Positions 52,912 through 61,504 of a DNA stretch of 64,000 nt are shown here, in pieces; the first letter of the stretch is position 1, and each line of letters opens with the position of its first letter. Under the pieces are notes generated by a model, which saw nothing but the letters and a program-made list of their open reading frames with translations, was not told where the DNA came from and searched no databases. Where the stretch lies: assembly GCA_964512655.1 (NCBI GenBank), contig CAZEJT010000001.1:372001-436000 (forward strand), written 5' to 3'. The stretch comes from VBOC01 sp964512655. Lineage in GTDB: Bacteria > Bacteroidota > Ignavibacteria > UBA10030 > SZUA-254. Both the position numbers and the translations under genes were made by a program.

Positions 52912-53556
52912 TTATTTACTAAACCACTCGAACCTGTATGCAAGTTGGGGTCCCTTGGTTCCCTCGTACGCAAGACGTCCCACCAGCATAGTGAACGGTT
53001 CTGTGTACCGGGCGATCCGCAGGGGTCCGGCATCCACGGGTTCGAAGCCAGCATCATGAATGAGCTTGGCGGCGACCTTTTTGCTCCTGCCGTCGTCCCC
53101 GCAGTATACGACGCTGGGTCTGGATGCCCTGCGGCGGGATTCGAAAACGGGAAAAAGGACCTCGCTCGGGATGGAATTAAAAGCCGATACAACGCGGGCA
53201 TCGGGAATCATCTTGGCAAGCTCTTCCGCGCCCGATGAAGCGTGGGCCACGACGAGATCGGTATCGTCGGCATTCATCGGCATAGAGCACGTAACGACCA
53301 CCTTCCCCGACCAATCAGCCGCCTGACTCAGGACATCCTCGATTCGCGACCAGTGCACGGCGAGCAGCACCACTTCGGAATCCCTCACGGCCTCATGCAC
53401 AGAACCCGCACGCGCTTTCCCGTTTGCTTCCCGCGCAAGTCGCTTGAGTTTCGCTCTGCTTCGAGAATAGCTGAACACCACCTCATGTCCGGCCCGCGAA
53501 AAAATCGTTCCAAGCTTGCCGCCCATCAACCCTGAACCAACAATTCCGATTCGCAT
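52912..53556 (-). CDS. NADPH-dependent F420-reductase-like oxidoreductase
   Basis: 214 residues with an N-terminal Rossmann fold: MRIGIVGSGLMGGKLGTIFS, then FSYSRSRAKLKRLAR for the NADP phosphate, and SEVVLLAVHWSRIEDVL. The later GAEELAKMIPDARVVSAFNS is typical of the F420-dependent NADP reductase-like (NADP_oxidored) family. Whether the bacterium has F420 is unknown; many such proteins use other partners. It ends the minus-strand run 57172-52912. Confidence 0.85.
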   Translation of the reverse strand: MRIGIVGSGLMGGKLGTIFSRAGHEVVFSYSRSRAKLKRLAREANGKARAGSVHEAVRDSEVVLLAVHWSRIEDVLSQAADWSGKVVVTCSMPMNADDTDLVVAHASSGAEELAKMIPDARVVSAFNSIPSEVLFPVFESRRRASRPSVVYCGDDGRSKKVAAKLIHDAGFEPVDAGPLRIARYTEPFTMLVGRLAYEGTKGPQLAYRFEWFSK

Positions 53557-53604
53557 ACGTGGATCCTCAGATTGTCTCTCGTTTGCGCAACGGCTGAGGC
53601 TCGA

Positions 53605-54114
53605 TCAGACCCATCGCCGCACCCTGCTCTTGTACTCGCGGAACTCATCGCCGAAATCTCGTTCAAGTTGTCGTTCTTCCCGCCGGATGAACGAATCTAC
53701 AAGAGGGAGGTGAAGCGCGGTGGCGATCAGGGCCGACGGAGATCCCAACACTAAGGCTGCACCAAGGAATATGAACACATTTCCGCCCACATAGAGCGGG
53801 TTCCTGGAGAATCGGTAGGGTCCGGTGGTCAGGAGATGTTTCTGGGGCTCGAACCGAATGACTCCCATTCTGTGCAGGTAGAAGTAGTACGCGGCCCACA
53901 TACGAATTCCGAATCCAAGTGTGATGAATCCGTATCCTGCCACTCTGGCAAAAAGGGAATCGAGGGGGGAGAAACCCAGAAGGGGGTCGGCCCGGGCACA
54001 GAGCGACATCAGGCCCAGCCCAACGAGAACTACGCCGATGTTATGGAGAATGCTCTTGAGAAATGCAAGAAACAGTGGACTATTTCCCCTCGTAGGCCCG
54101 TTCGAGCGCTGCAA
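53605..54114 (-). CDS. ICMT/PEMT-like membrane methyltransferase
   Basis: 169 residues with about four membrane helices and the family C-terminal block: LLTTGPYRFSRNPLYVGGNV, followed by EERQLERDFGDEFREYKSRV. This matches isoprenylcysteine carboxyl methyltransferase / phospholipid methyltransferase-like proteins that use S-adenosylmethionine at the membrane. The substrate is unknown. The 5' end overlaps the VOC gene by 35 bases; a slightly later start is possible. Confidence 0.9.
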   Translation of the reverse strand: MQRSNGPTRGNSPLFLAFLKSILHNIGVVLVGLGLMSLCARADPLLGFSPLDSLFARVAGYGFITLGFGIRMWAAYYFYLHRMGVIRFEPQKHLLTTGPYRFSRNPLYVGGNVFIFLGAALVLGSPSALIATALHLPLVDSFIRREERQLERDFGDEFREYKSRVRRWV

Positions 54115-55006
54115 TATCCGGTTTCTTCGACTGCAAAATTGCTTTCATCACTCGTCCCGATTTATTCTTGTCCGGGTCGGCCAAGAGCCGGCTCACAACG
54201 GTGGGAACAACCTGCCATGAAACCCCGAATTTATCTTTCAGCCACCCGCACGCCTCCGCTGCCGGATCTGACGAAAGCATTCCCCAGTACCGGTCGATCT
54301 CGCCCTGTGTTTCGCAGTTGAGCATGAACGAGACCGCTTCATTGAATGAGAACTTGTGCTCGCGCGCGCTGTCCATGGCAGCAAACCACTGGCCTTCGAT
54401 CATGAAGTCGGCGAACATGATCGTTCCCTCTTTTTCGGGCGCCATGCCTCCGGGATACCGGGCCGTCGTTCCCGATTGTGTTTTGGAGAACACCGACCGG
54501 TAGAGATTGATGGCTTCTTCCGCCTTGCCGGCAGCGGCTTTCACGAACAAGAGAAACGGCGTGATGAAGGGTCGCTCTTCACCCGACGGATTCGACAGAA
54601 TCAGCTGCCAGGTTAATCCGTACTTATCCTGTATCCAGCCGTATCTTTCGCTGAAGGGGTACTTATCGAGCGGCATGAGCGGGGTACCACCCTGCGAGAG
54701 CTTCGACCAGAGTTCGTCGAGATTTGTTCTGGCATTTGTGTCGCGAGAAGGATCGAAATTTACCAGGAAGGAAACGGCGGGATTAAATTTAAAACCGGGT
54801 CCTCCGTGGAGCGCGAGAAAGGGCTGGCCGCCGAGCTCAAACTCTTGCGTGAGGAGTGTTCCTTCCGGCATGTGGTGGATCTCAAATCCTTCCTTGCCGT
54901 ACCGGGTGCTTTTACCAACTTTTGAATTCTTGAAGACAGACGTATAGAATCTCACTGCCTCCTCAGCGTTTGATTCGAACCATAGACACGGCGTGATATT
55001 CTTCAT
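54080..55006 (-). CDS. Two-domain VOC (PhnB-like glyoxalase-fold) protein
   Basis: 308 residues formed by two PhnB-like repeats. The first begins ITPCLWFESNAEEAVRFYTS and contains SERYGWIQDKYGLTWQLILS; the second has FLLFVKAAAGKAEEAINLYR and AEACGWLKDKFGVSWQVVPT. The double WxxDKYGxxWQ ending is diagnostic. The fold binds a metal in many relatives but these proteins often have unclear activity. It lies between the YCII-linked genes and the ICMT-like gene and is probably part of the ECF42 operon. Confidence 0.92.
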   Translation of the reverse strand: MKNITPCLWFESNAEEAVRFYTSVFKNSKVGKSTRYGKEGFEIHHMPEGTLLTQEFELGGQPFLALHGGPGFKFNPAVSFLVNFDPSRDTNARTNLDELWSKLSQGGTPLMPLDKYPFSERYGWIQDKYGLTWQLILSNPSGEERPFITPFLLFVKAAAGKAEEAINLYRSVFSKTQSGTTARYPGGMAPEKEGTIMFADFMIEGQWFAAMDSAREHKFSFNEAVSFMLNCETQGEIDRYWGMLSSDPAAEACGWLKDKFGVSWQVVPTVVSRLLADPDKNKSGRVMKAILQSKKPDIAALERAYEGK

Positions 55007-55017
55007 GGGACGTCTCC

Positions 55018-55425
55018 TCAGTCATTCTGTTGGAGAGGATGAGCCGATTTCTTCGCACGAATCTCGTAGAGCTTGCCTCCTGTCAATGTAGTCGGAAGCG
55101 ACAGCGCAGCGCCGAGCAGCCCATACCACAGAGGTCCAGCCTGAGGTTTCAGAAACGTCCCGAGAAGCCAGGCGATGGTACCGAGGATTCCAATGATCCA
55201 CACGGCCTTCCAAGCCTTGTCCCGCGCAATCGTCGCCGAAACGAATGCGCCGAACACCTGGAACACGGCACGGTACGCGCTTGCCAGAAGCACGAGCCCT
55301 GTGTCGAAAAACGGTTCACCGGGCTGAGGGAAAATCCCGGTGTATTCGAGTACCTTATCAACGCCCGTCGATAATGCGGCCGTGACCACAAAACCTGCCA
55401 GAATGGAAAGTATCAGCCGTACCAT
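55018..55425 (-). CDS. Four-helix membrane protein of unknown function
   Basis: 135 residues with about four hydrophobic segments (about 3-22, 42-65, 72-92 and 95-118), the first resembling an uncleaved signal. MVRLILSILAGFVVTAALST and WIIGILGTIAWLLGTFLKPQ are characteristic stretches. I do not recognise a named family. It lies 11 bases before the VOC gene and 47 after the YCII gene on the same strand, so it is probably cotranscribed with them. Confidence 0.7.
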   Translation of the reverse strand: MVRLILSILAGFVVTAALSTGVDKVLEYTGIFPQPGEPFFDTGLVLLASAYRAVFQVFGAFVSATIARDKAWKAVWIIGILGTIAWLLGTFLKPQAGPLWYGLLGAALSLPTTLTGGKLYEIRAKKSAHPLQQND

Positions 55426-55472
55426 TATTGAGCCCCTTTCATTGTAGGTTCTTCTTCAGTCGTAGTACAGGT

Positions 55473-55820
55473 TCATTGGCCCCAGAGAGGGCGCACCTCA
55501 ATCGCCCCGAATTTTGCGCTTGGAATCCTTGCAGCCACGAGAATCGCTTCATTCAGGTCCTTGGCCTCGATCACGTAGATGCTGCCGAGCTGTTCCTTGG
55601 TCTCCATGAACGGACCGTCTGTGGCAACCGTCTTACCATCCCTCACGCGCACGGTCGTGGCAGAAACTGCGGAGGAGAGGCCGTGCGACGCAATGTGTGT
55701 GCCATTTTTGTGGACAGATTCGTGGAATGCCCGGTACTCTGTGGTCAAAGAGCCCATCTCCTGTCCGGACATGGCTTGCAGCACCTTCTCATCCTGATAT
55801 ATCAAACAAGCGTATTTCAT
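55473..55820 (-). CDS. YCII/DGPF-family protein (ECF42 partner)
   Basis: 115 residues of the YCII ferredoxin-like fold with the DGPF motif: MKYACLIYQDEKVLQAM at the start, VRDGKTVATDGPFMETKEQL in the middle and EVRPLWGQ at the end. ATG 55820 has GGAG at proper spacing, so the ATG at 55832 is not used. DGPF proteins are the conserved neighbours and targets of ECF42 sigma factors, and the sigma gene lies directly upstream with a candidate ECF42 promoter between them. Enzymatic activity is not established. Confidence 0.92.
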   Translation of the reverse strand: MKYACLIYQDEKVLQAMSGQEMGSLTTEYRAFHESVHKNGTHIASHGLSSAVSATTVRVRDGKTVATDGPFMETKEQLGSIYVIEAKDLNEAILVAARIPSAKFGAIEVRPLWGQ

Positions 55821-55867
55821 AATCGACTCCATGATTGGGAAGTAGAAAAATGACTCTTCATAGAGTA

Positions 55868-55894
55868 GTCGAACGCGGCCACCTCAAATCGACA
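55868..55894 (-). promoter_or_regulatory. Candidate ECF42-dependent promoter
   Basis: On the minus strand TGTCGA (55894-55889) is followed by a 17-base spacer and CGAC (55871-55868), ahead of the YCII gene. The known ECF42 promoter has TGTCGA at -35 and a CGA-type -10, so both elements and spacing fit. Transcription would start about 28 bases before the ATG at 55832 and about 40 before the chosen start. Confidence 0.6.
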
Positions 55895-55912
55895 CCGGGT
55901 GTGCCCTATTTC

Positions 55913-57172
55913 TTAACCCTTGAGTTCAGCGATTCGGCGACGCAGGAAGCGCTTTTCCGGCTCCTGTTGCGCAAGCGAGAGGGCTTTCTCGTACGAATAG
56001 CGGGCCTCGTCCGTTCTGCCTAATCGCCTGCACAATTCGGCGCGCGCGGAGTGCAGGAACTGATAGTCGCTCAGATCGCCGCGGGAATGTATTGCATCGA
56101 TGAGATCTAAGCCCGCAGCAGGGCCATACCGCATAGCCACCGCAACCGCGCGATTCAGCTCGATCACAGGAGTGGGATGGACGCGCAAGAGTGCATCGTA
56201 CAACGCAATTATCTCCGACCAATCTGTCTCGGCAGAACTCTTCGCCCCGGAATGCACCGCCGCAATGGCCCCTTGCAGCGTGTACGGGCCGATCCGCTGT
56301 GACGTGAGGGCTTGATTCAGCAGGGAGGTCCCTTCGGAGATCATCTCACGATTCCACAGGGAGCGATCCTGATCTTCCAGCAACACAAGGTCGCCATCAC
56401 GCGAAGCGCGTGCCGTCCGCCGGGATTCATGGAGGAGCATCAAGGCAAGGAGGCCGGTGACTTCGGGTTCTGGAAGCAATTCACTGAGGAGCCGGCACAA
56501 ACGAATCGCTTCACTCGAAAGATCAACCCGGGTCACGCTGTCTCCTGATGAAGCCGAATATCCCTCGTTAAAAACGAGATAGACGACCTGTAAAACGGTT
56601 TCGAGCCGCCCGGCGAGTTCAGAGGTCCCCGGCACCTCAAACGGAATCTTCGCATCCCGTATTTTTGACTTGGCTCGCACGATACGCTGGGCCAGGGTCG
56701 ATGGGCTCGTCAGAAACGCGCTCGCGATCTCCTCCGTGGTAAGACCGCACACCTCGCGCAGAGTGAGAGCGATGCGCGCTTCCATCGCGAGTGCAGGATG
56801 GCAGCACGTGAAGATCAGCCTCAGCTGGTCGTCCTCGACACCGAGGTCTATCTGGTCGACACTGGGGGGATCCTGCGCGCCGATTTCTTCGAGAATTGTA
56901 GAATCCGAGGGAACAATCTTTGCCTGTCTGCGCAGGGCGTCGATGGCCTTGAATCTGCCCGTCGAGACGAGCCACCCTCTCGGGTTTGAAGGAATTCCAT
57001 CGTTGTTCCATTCCTCCATCGCCGTTGCGAATGCATCGTGCATCGCCTCCTCGGCAATCTCAAAATCTCCCAGCAGGCGGATCAACGTTGCAAGAATGCG
57101 GCGCGAGTCCTTGCGATAGACGTCATCCAGGACACGCCGAATCTCTTCAATCGCAAGCTGTGATTGTTCCAT
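55913..57172 (-). CDS. ECF42-type RNA polymerase sigma factor with C-terminal TPR-like extension
   Basis: 419 residues. Sigma region 2 (about 10-85; LLGDFEIAEEAMHDAFATAM and NPRGWLVSTGRFKAIDALRR), region 4 (about 110-165; LRLIFTCCHPALAMEARIAL and LTTEEIASAFLTSPSTLAQR), then a large helical extension with YLVFNEGYSASSGDSVTRVD and VIELNRAVAVAMRYGPAAGL. This extension replaces an anti-sigma factor as the control element in ECF42. It lies directly upstream of the YCII/DGPF gene, the standard context. The signal is unknown. Confidence 0.93.
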   Translation of the reverse strand: MEQSQLAIEEIRRVLDDVYRKDSRRILATLIRLLGDFEIAEEAMHDAFATAMEEWNNDGIPSNPRGWLVSTGRFKAIDALRRQAKIVPSDSTILEEIGAQDPPSVDQIDLGVEDDQLRLIFTCCHPALAMEARIALTLREVCGLTTEEIASAFLTSPSTLAQRIVRAKSKIRDAKIPFEVPGTSELAGRLETVLQVVYLVFNEGYSASSGDSVTRVDLSSEAIRLCRLLSELLPEPEVTGLLALMLLHESRRTARASRDGDLVLLEDQDRSLWNREMISEGTSLLNQALTSQRIGPYTLQGAIAAVHSGAKSSAETDWSEIIALYDALLRVHPTPVIELNRAVAVAMRYGPAAGLDLIDAIHSRGDLSDYQFLHSARAELCRRLGRTDEARYSYEKALSLAQQEPEKRFLRRRIAELKG

Positions 57173-57223
57173 TCCTCCTAATATAAGAACTGGATCGATG
57201 AACCGGCTTTTGAAAAGGGGTTG

Positions 57224-58216
57224 TCACACCATAGCCTCTTTATTGTACCTGTTTCTGTATTCCAGGGGCGACATCCCGGTGATTTTTCTGAATACCTCAC
57301 GAAAAGCCTTTACATCCGAATAACCCGCCTGATCCATAACTTCATTGATCGTCCTGCGGCCTGTTTCGAGGGCCCTTTTTGCCGATTCAACTCTCACCCG
57401 CTGCGAGTATTCAAGCGGACTATTTCCGGTCGCTTTGACGAATCTTCGGTCGAAGTTTCGTCTGCTGACAAAGAACCTGGAGGACAGTTTTTCGAATGAA
57501 ATCCTTTCCCTGAGATTGCTTTCAATATACGCCTGGGCTTTCTTCACCATCTCATCCCCGTGCATTTTCTGTCCGGTGAAGATTGTGAATGTCGACTGAC
57601 TATTCCTGTCCATTTCAATCTCAAACATCTTGGAACAGAAAATGGCAGTCTGCCTGTCGTAATATTTCTCAACGAGATACAGCATCAGATTCAGAAACGA
57701 GTAGCCCCCGCCATTGGTGTAGATTCCGTTTTCATCGGTGATGAGTTTGTCGGGTTGCAGACGGACCTCGGGGAAAAGCGCTCTGAACTTCTCCGCAGCA
57801 GACCAGTGCGTGGAGCAGCTTTTTCCATTGAGCAGACCCGATGACGCCAGCATGAATGCGCCGGTGCACATGCTGGCGACCTCAGCTCCGTGCTTATACT
57901 GATTCGCAATCCAGTCGATCAGCATCTTGTTTCCCTTGGTCGCTCCATCGGGACTTTGAAACGAACTGGAAGGGATAATGATGAGATTGGTGTGTGTGAT
58001 GGCTGAAATGTGGTTTTGCGGCTTTACCGTCACCAGATTCTCGAAATGCTCCGACCTTGTCGAGATCCCTGCCAGTTCGACTTTGAACAGATCGCCGTGG
58101 CCGAGTTCCTTCCAGTACTTGTTCGCGTGCGCGATGATTTCGTACGCGCCGACGATGCTGGCGATGGTGCTCAGGTTCCCCTGTCCGTCGGGAACGATGA
58201 TCGTAAGGTGCTTCAT
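57224..58216 (-). CDS. GlxA-type regulator: DJ-1/PfpI domain and AraC DNA-binding domain
   Basis: 330 residues. The N-terminal DJ-1/PfpI-like domain (about 1-185) has IIIPSSSFQSPDG and the nucleophile-elbow region GAEVASMCTGAFMLASSGLL. A C-terminal AraC/XylS domain (about 225-330) has LSSRFFVSRRNFDRRFVKAT and FREVFRKITGMSPLEYRNRY. The ATG at 58216 is chosen because the family starts with the strand MKHLTIIVPDGQ. It is divergent from the SRPBCC gene, which it may control, and convergent with nothing; the ECF gene follows 51 bases downstream on the same strand. Confidence 0.93.
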   Translation of the reverse strand: MKHLTIIVPDGQGNLSTIASIVGAYEIIAHANKYWKELGHGDLFKVELAGISTRSEHFENLVTVKPQNHISAITHTNLIIIPSSSFQSPDGATKGNKMLIDWIANQYKHGAEVASMCTGAFMLASSGLLNGKSCSTHWSAAEKFRALFPEVRLQPDKLITDENGIYTNGGGYSFLNLMLYLVEKYYDRQTAIFCSKMFEIEMDRNSQSTFTIFTGQKMHGDEMVKKAQAYIESNLRERISFEKLSSRFFVSRRNFDRRFVKATGNSPLEYSQRVRVESAKRALETGRRTINEVMDQAGYSDVKAFREVFRKITGMSPLEYRNRYNKEAMV

Positions 58217-58344
58217 AGCCTTTTTTTTCCAGGAAATATAAGGAATCCTATTGGCCAAATCAACCCACCACAAAGGCTATTTTACACCTTGCGAAAGGAC
58301 TCTTTGGACATTACATTTATTCAAACGGCATGGAGTAAGACACA

Positions 58345-58836
58345 ATGAAAACACAGGACTTTACTACCGGCATCACGGTCGATCAGTCTCCCGCAGACGT
58401 TTTCAGCGCAATCAACAACGTTCGCGGATGGTGGTCTGAGGAAATCAGTGGCGGTACGGCGAAGCTGAACGACGAGTTTCTTTACCATTTTAAGGATATC
58501 CACATTGTCAAAATGAGACTCGTTGACGTCACCCCAAACGAAAGGGTGGTGTGGCTCGTTCTCAACAACTACTTCAGTTTTATCACGGACCAGAGCGAAT
58601 GGAAGGGAACGAGGATCATATTCGAAATAGACGAAAAAGATGAAAAAACGCAGTTGCGCTTCACCCACCAGGGTCTGGTTCCCGATTACGAATGTTACGA
58701 AGTCTGCTACGACGCGTGGAGCACGTACATCAAACAGAGCCTGCGCGATCTGATCACCATCGGCAAAGGGCAACCGAACCCTAAAGAAAACGGCTTTACT
58801 CCTCAGCTGCTTAAACAATGGGGCATGCCTCAATAA
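58345..58836 (+). CDS. SRPBCC / AHSA1-like protein
   Basis: 163 residues with an AHSA1-type helix-grip fold: FTTGITVDQSPADVFSAINN, VRGWWSEEISGG, and the late CYDAWSTYIKQSLRDLITIG. The fold has a cavity for hydrophobic ligands; relatives are Hsp90-activator-like or lipid-binding proteins, mostly of unknown role in bacteria. It is divergent from the GlxA regulator with 128 bases between, and is followed by a small ABM-like gene. Confidence 0.88.
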   Translation: MKTQDFTTGITVDQSPADVFSAINNVRGWWSEEISGGTAKLNDEFLYHFKDIHIVKMRLVDVTPNERVVWLVLNNYFSFITDQSEWKGTRIIFEIDEKDEKTQLRFTHQGLVPDYECYEVCYDAWSTYIKQSLRDLITIGKGQPNPKENGFTPQLLKQWGMPQ

Positions 58837-58881
58837 TCGCCCCGCGTGTTCATTCTATAACAACCAATTCTCGGAGAACTT

Positions 58882-59181
58882 ATGATCATAATCAGAGAGA
58901 CATTCACAGCCAGGCCAGGTCAGGCCTCCAAGCTCGCTAAATTGTTTAAGAAGGCCTTCGGGCAAGATAAGACTACCCGGGTCTTGACCGACCTGATCGG
59001 AGAGTACAACACTGTGGTGGTCGAGAGGGAGGTGGCAAGCCTCACCGAGTTCGAAAAGCAAATGCAGGAGTACCAGCAGGGCAAGGGGATGACCATGGAT
59101 CCAGAGACAGCGGCGGAGCTGTCGCGCTACACGGAAATGTACACCGAGGGGAGGCGGGAAGTATTCAAAATCGTGGAATAG
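58882..59181 (+). CDS. Small dimeric alpha+beta-barrel-like protein
   Basis: 99 residues with a ribosome site GGAGAACTT before the ATG. The pattern MIIIRETFTARPGQASKLAK, then VVVEREVASLTEFEKQMQEY and ALTERNATING strand-helix layout ending GRREVFKIVE suggests a ferredoxin-like dimeric barrel (NIPSNAP/ABM type). The exact family and function are unknown. It follows the SRPBCC gene by 45 bases and converges with the aldo/keto reductase gene. Confidence 0.7.
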   Translation: MIIIRETFTARPGQASKLAKLFKKAFGQDKTTRVLTDLIGEYNTVVVEREVASLTEFEKQMQEYQQGKGMTMDPETAAELSRYTEMYTEGRREVFKIVE

Positions 59182-59193
59182 CGCTGGCGGGGG

Positions 59194-60183
59194 TTACCGC
59201 CCTACAGTTCGCTCCAGCTCTTCCGGGTAACGGGCCCCCTCGACGGTAATCTTCGATAATCCGCTCTCGATATCGAGGAGATCGTCCCGCGAGAGAGATA
59301 GGGCGACCGCTCCGATGTTCTCCTCAAGGCGCTCCAACTTCCTTGTCCCCGGAATCGGGACTATCCACGGTTTCTGCTTGAGGAGCCAGGCGAGAGCGAT
59401 TTGGGCGGGGGTAGCCTTCAATCGCTTTCCCATGGAGTCGAGAAGATCAAGCAAGGTTTGGTTCATCCTTCGGGCTTCCGGCGTAAAGCGCGGGAGTCTG
59501 TTGCGGAAGTCAGAGCTGTCGAACGCCGTGTGTTCGTTGATTTTGCCGGTGAGGAACCCCCGTCCTAACGGGCTGAATGAGACGAACCCGATGCCGAGCT
59601 CCTCGAGTGTCGGAAAGAGGTCGGCTTCGGGTTTCCTCCACCAGAGAGAATATTCGTTCTGAAGCGCGGCCACCGGGTGGACTGAATGCGCTCTTCGGAT
59701 AGTCTGGACTCCGGCCTCCGAAAGGCCGAAGTATCTCACCTTCCCTTCGTTGATCAATTCCTTCACCGCACCCGCCACTTCTTCAATCGGCACGTCCGGG
59801 TCAACCCTGTGCTGATAGAATAGGTCAATCGCATCGACCCGGAGTCGCGCGAGCGAATGTTCGGCGACCTGCCTGATGTGATCAGGGCGGCTATCCATCC
59901 CGGCCTGTCGTCCAGCGGCATCAAATCTGAAACCAAATTTGGTTGCGATCACCACCTTATTGCGTACGGGCGCGAGCGCCTCCCCCACGAGCTCTTCATT
60001 CGTGAAAGGTCCGTACGCCTCAGCAGTATCGAAGAATGTCACACCCCGATCGACGGCCGATCTGATGAGAGCGATCATTGTCCCCTTGTCTGGAGCCGGT
60101 CCGTAGGCGAAGCTCATTCCCATGCAGCCGAGGCCGACAGCCGAAACTTCGAGTCCGCTCTTTCCGAGTGCACGCTTTTGCAT
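59194..60183 (-). CDS. Aldo/keto reductase
   Basis: 329-residue TIM barrel using NADPH. Catalytic residues lie in VTFFDTAEAYGPFTNEEL (Asp, Tyr), VVIATKFGF (Lys) and DLFYQHRVDPDVPIEEV (His). The motif LGRGFLTGKI and the cofactor-binding IPIPGTRKLERLEENIGA place it with the YajO/AKR13-like reductases. It reduces aldehydes or ketones, substrate unknown. It is convergent with the small barrel gene and divergent from the beta-propeller gene. Confidence 0.95.
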   Translation of the reverse strand: MQKRALGKSGLEVSAVGLGCMGMSFAYGPAPDKGTMIALIRSAVDRGVTFFDTAEAYGPFTNEELVGEALAPVRNKVVIATKFGFRFDAAGRQAGMDSRPDHIRQVAEHSLARLRVDAIDLFYQHRVDPDVPIEEVAGAVKELINEGKVRYFGLSEAGVQTIRRAHSVHPVAALQNEYSLWWRKPEADLFPTLEELGIGFVSFSPLGRGFLTGKINEHTAFDSSDFRNRLPRFTPEARRMNQTLLDLLDSMGKRLKATPAQIALAWLLKQKPWIVPIPGTRKLERLEENIGAVALSLSRDDLLDIESGLSKITVEGARYPEELERTVGR

Positions 60184-60268
60184 TTTTCCCCCACTCAGTC
60201 AAGTCTTGCGCTTTAAACGACAATGTGCTAAGATGGTCTAATACCCTAACAATTGAAAGGTAAAACAA

Positions 60269-61291
60269 ATGCCGCGCTTCGTCAATTTTGGCTTGGCTCT
60301 GCTTACTCTTGCCTCCATCGCCCACGCCCAAACATTCAAGGTTCAAAAGGTCTCGATTGGAGGGGACGGAGGAACTGACTATCTCACTGCCGAGCCGGGG
60401 AGCAGCAGGATATTCGTCTCACGAGGGACCCATGTGATGGTGCTCGATGCCGTAAAGGGGACGGTGATCGGGGATATTCCCGACATGCCGAGCAATCATG
60501 GAATTGCACTCGTTCCGGCCGCAAACCATGGCTTCATTACGTGCCGCGGCGACTCCACCGTCGCGATGTTCGACCTGAAGACCCTTGCGGTGGTAAAAAA
60601 GATCAAGATTCCCGCGGGCGGGCAGGATGGAATCATGTACGATGATTTTACCAACCGTATCGTCCTTACCAACCACAGCAAACCCGGCACTGCGACTGCC
60701 ATCGATCCGGTCGCAGGCGAAATCACCGGGCAGGCCGAACTTGAGGACAATGCGCCCGAAGGTGCTGCGAGCGACGGGAAGGGAAAACTCTTCGTCAACA
60801 ACGAAAGTAAAAACACGATTCAGGTCATCGATGCCAAGGCCATGAAGGCAGTGGCGTCGTGGCCCCTCGATTCATGTGATGGACCCACCGGCATCGCATA
60901 CGATCGGGCAACGGATAGAATCTTCACAGGGTGCGGGAAGATGTCGGCGGTGCTCAATGCGAAGACCGGAAAGATCGTCGCGAATATCAAAAACGGCGAT
61001 GGGGTAGACGCGCTGGGCTGGGACCCGGGTGAGAAGCTCATCTATATCCCGGCCGGGAGAGACAGCAGCGTGACCGTAGTGCACGAGGATTCGCCTGACA
61101 AGTACACCGTGGTCGCAACAGTGACGACGGCGCGAGGGGCGAAAACAATCTCGGTTGATCCTGTGACGCACAAGGCCTATCTGTTTCAGCCGACCTTTGG
61201 GCCGCCACCGGCCGATGCCAAGCCGGACGCTAACGGCCGCAGACCGCGAGGCCCCGTGACGGGAGCCTTCCTGTACGTCATCACCCACTAA
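60269..61291 (+). CDS. Exported YncE-like beta-propeller protein
   Basis: 340 residues with a signal peptide (LALLTLASIAHAQ). The repeated pattern of short strands with lead segments such as IFVSRGTHVMVLDAVKGTVI, GFITCRGDSTVAMFDLKTLA and LFVNNESKNTIQVIDAKAMK is that of a YncE/40-residue YVTN-type propeller. Function is unknown; relatives bind DNA, metals or extracellular ligands. It has its own promoter, divergent from the aldo/keto reductase gene, and is followed by a long palindrome. Confidence 0.85.
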   Translation: MPRFVNFGLALLTLASIAHAQTFKVQKVSIGGDGGTDYLTAEPGSSRIFVSRGTHVMVLDAVKGTVIGDIPDMPSNHGIALVPAANHGFITCRGDSTVAMFDLKTLAVVKKIKIPAGGQDGIMYDDFTNRIVLTNHSKPGTATAIDPVAGEITGQAELEDNAPEGAASDGKGKLFVNNESKNTIQVIDAKAMKAVASWPLDSCDGPTGIAYDRATDRIFTGCGKMSAVLNAKTGKIVANIKNGDGVDALGWDPGEKLIYIPAGRDSSVTVVHEDSPDKYTVVATVTTARGAKTISVDPVTHKAYLFQPTFGPPPADAKPDANGRRPRGPVTGAFLYVITH

Positions 61292-61307
61292 TCCCTGACT
61301 CTGTGTG

Positions 61308-61344
61308 CACCGATTCCGCGGTACTCCGTGCCGCGGAATCGGTG
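61308..61344. repeat. Long perfect extragenic palindrome
   Basis: CACCGATTCCGCGG (61308-61321) and CCGCGGAATCGGTG (61331-61344) are a perfect 14-base inverted repeat around TACTCCGTG. It lies 17 bases past the YncE-like stop and could serve as a terminator, though it has no T-run. Its TCCGCGG core is shared with the palindrome at 50130-50148. Confidence 0.65.
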
Positions 61345-61504
61345 TTCACGCCCTCCGGCATCATTCGTCCTGCCCAGCGGTTAATTAGGTATTGACGGGA
61401 GAATTCCGTAGATTGTTCACGCCCATCGAATCCGTTCATCCCTCACTGACGCTGTTCGCATCTGATGGTCTAATTCGCAATTCTTCCAATAATTTTCCTG
61501 TTTC

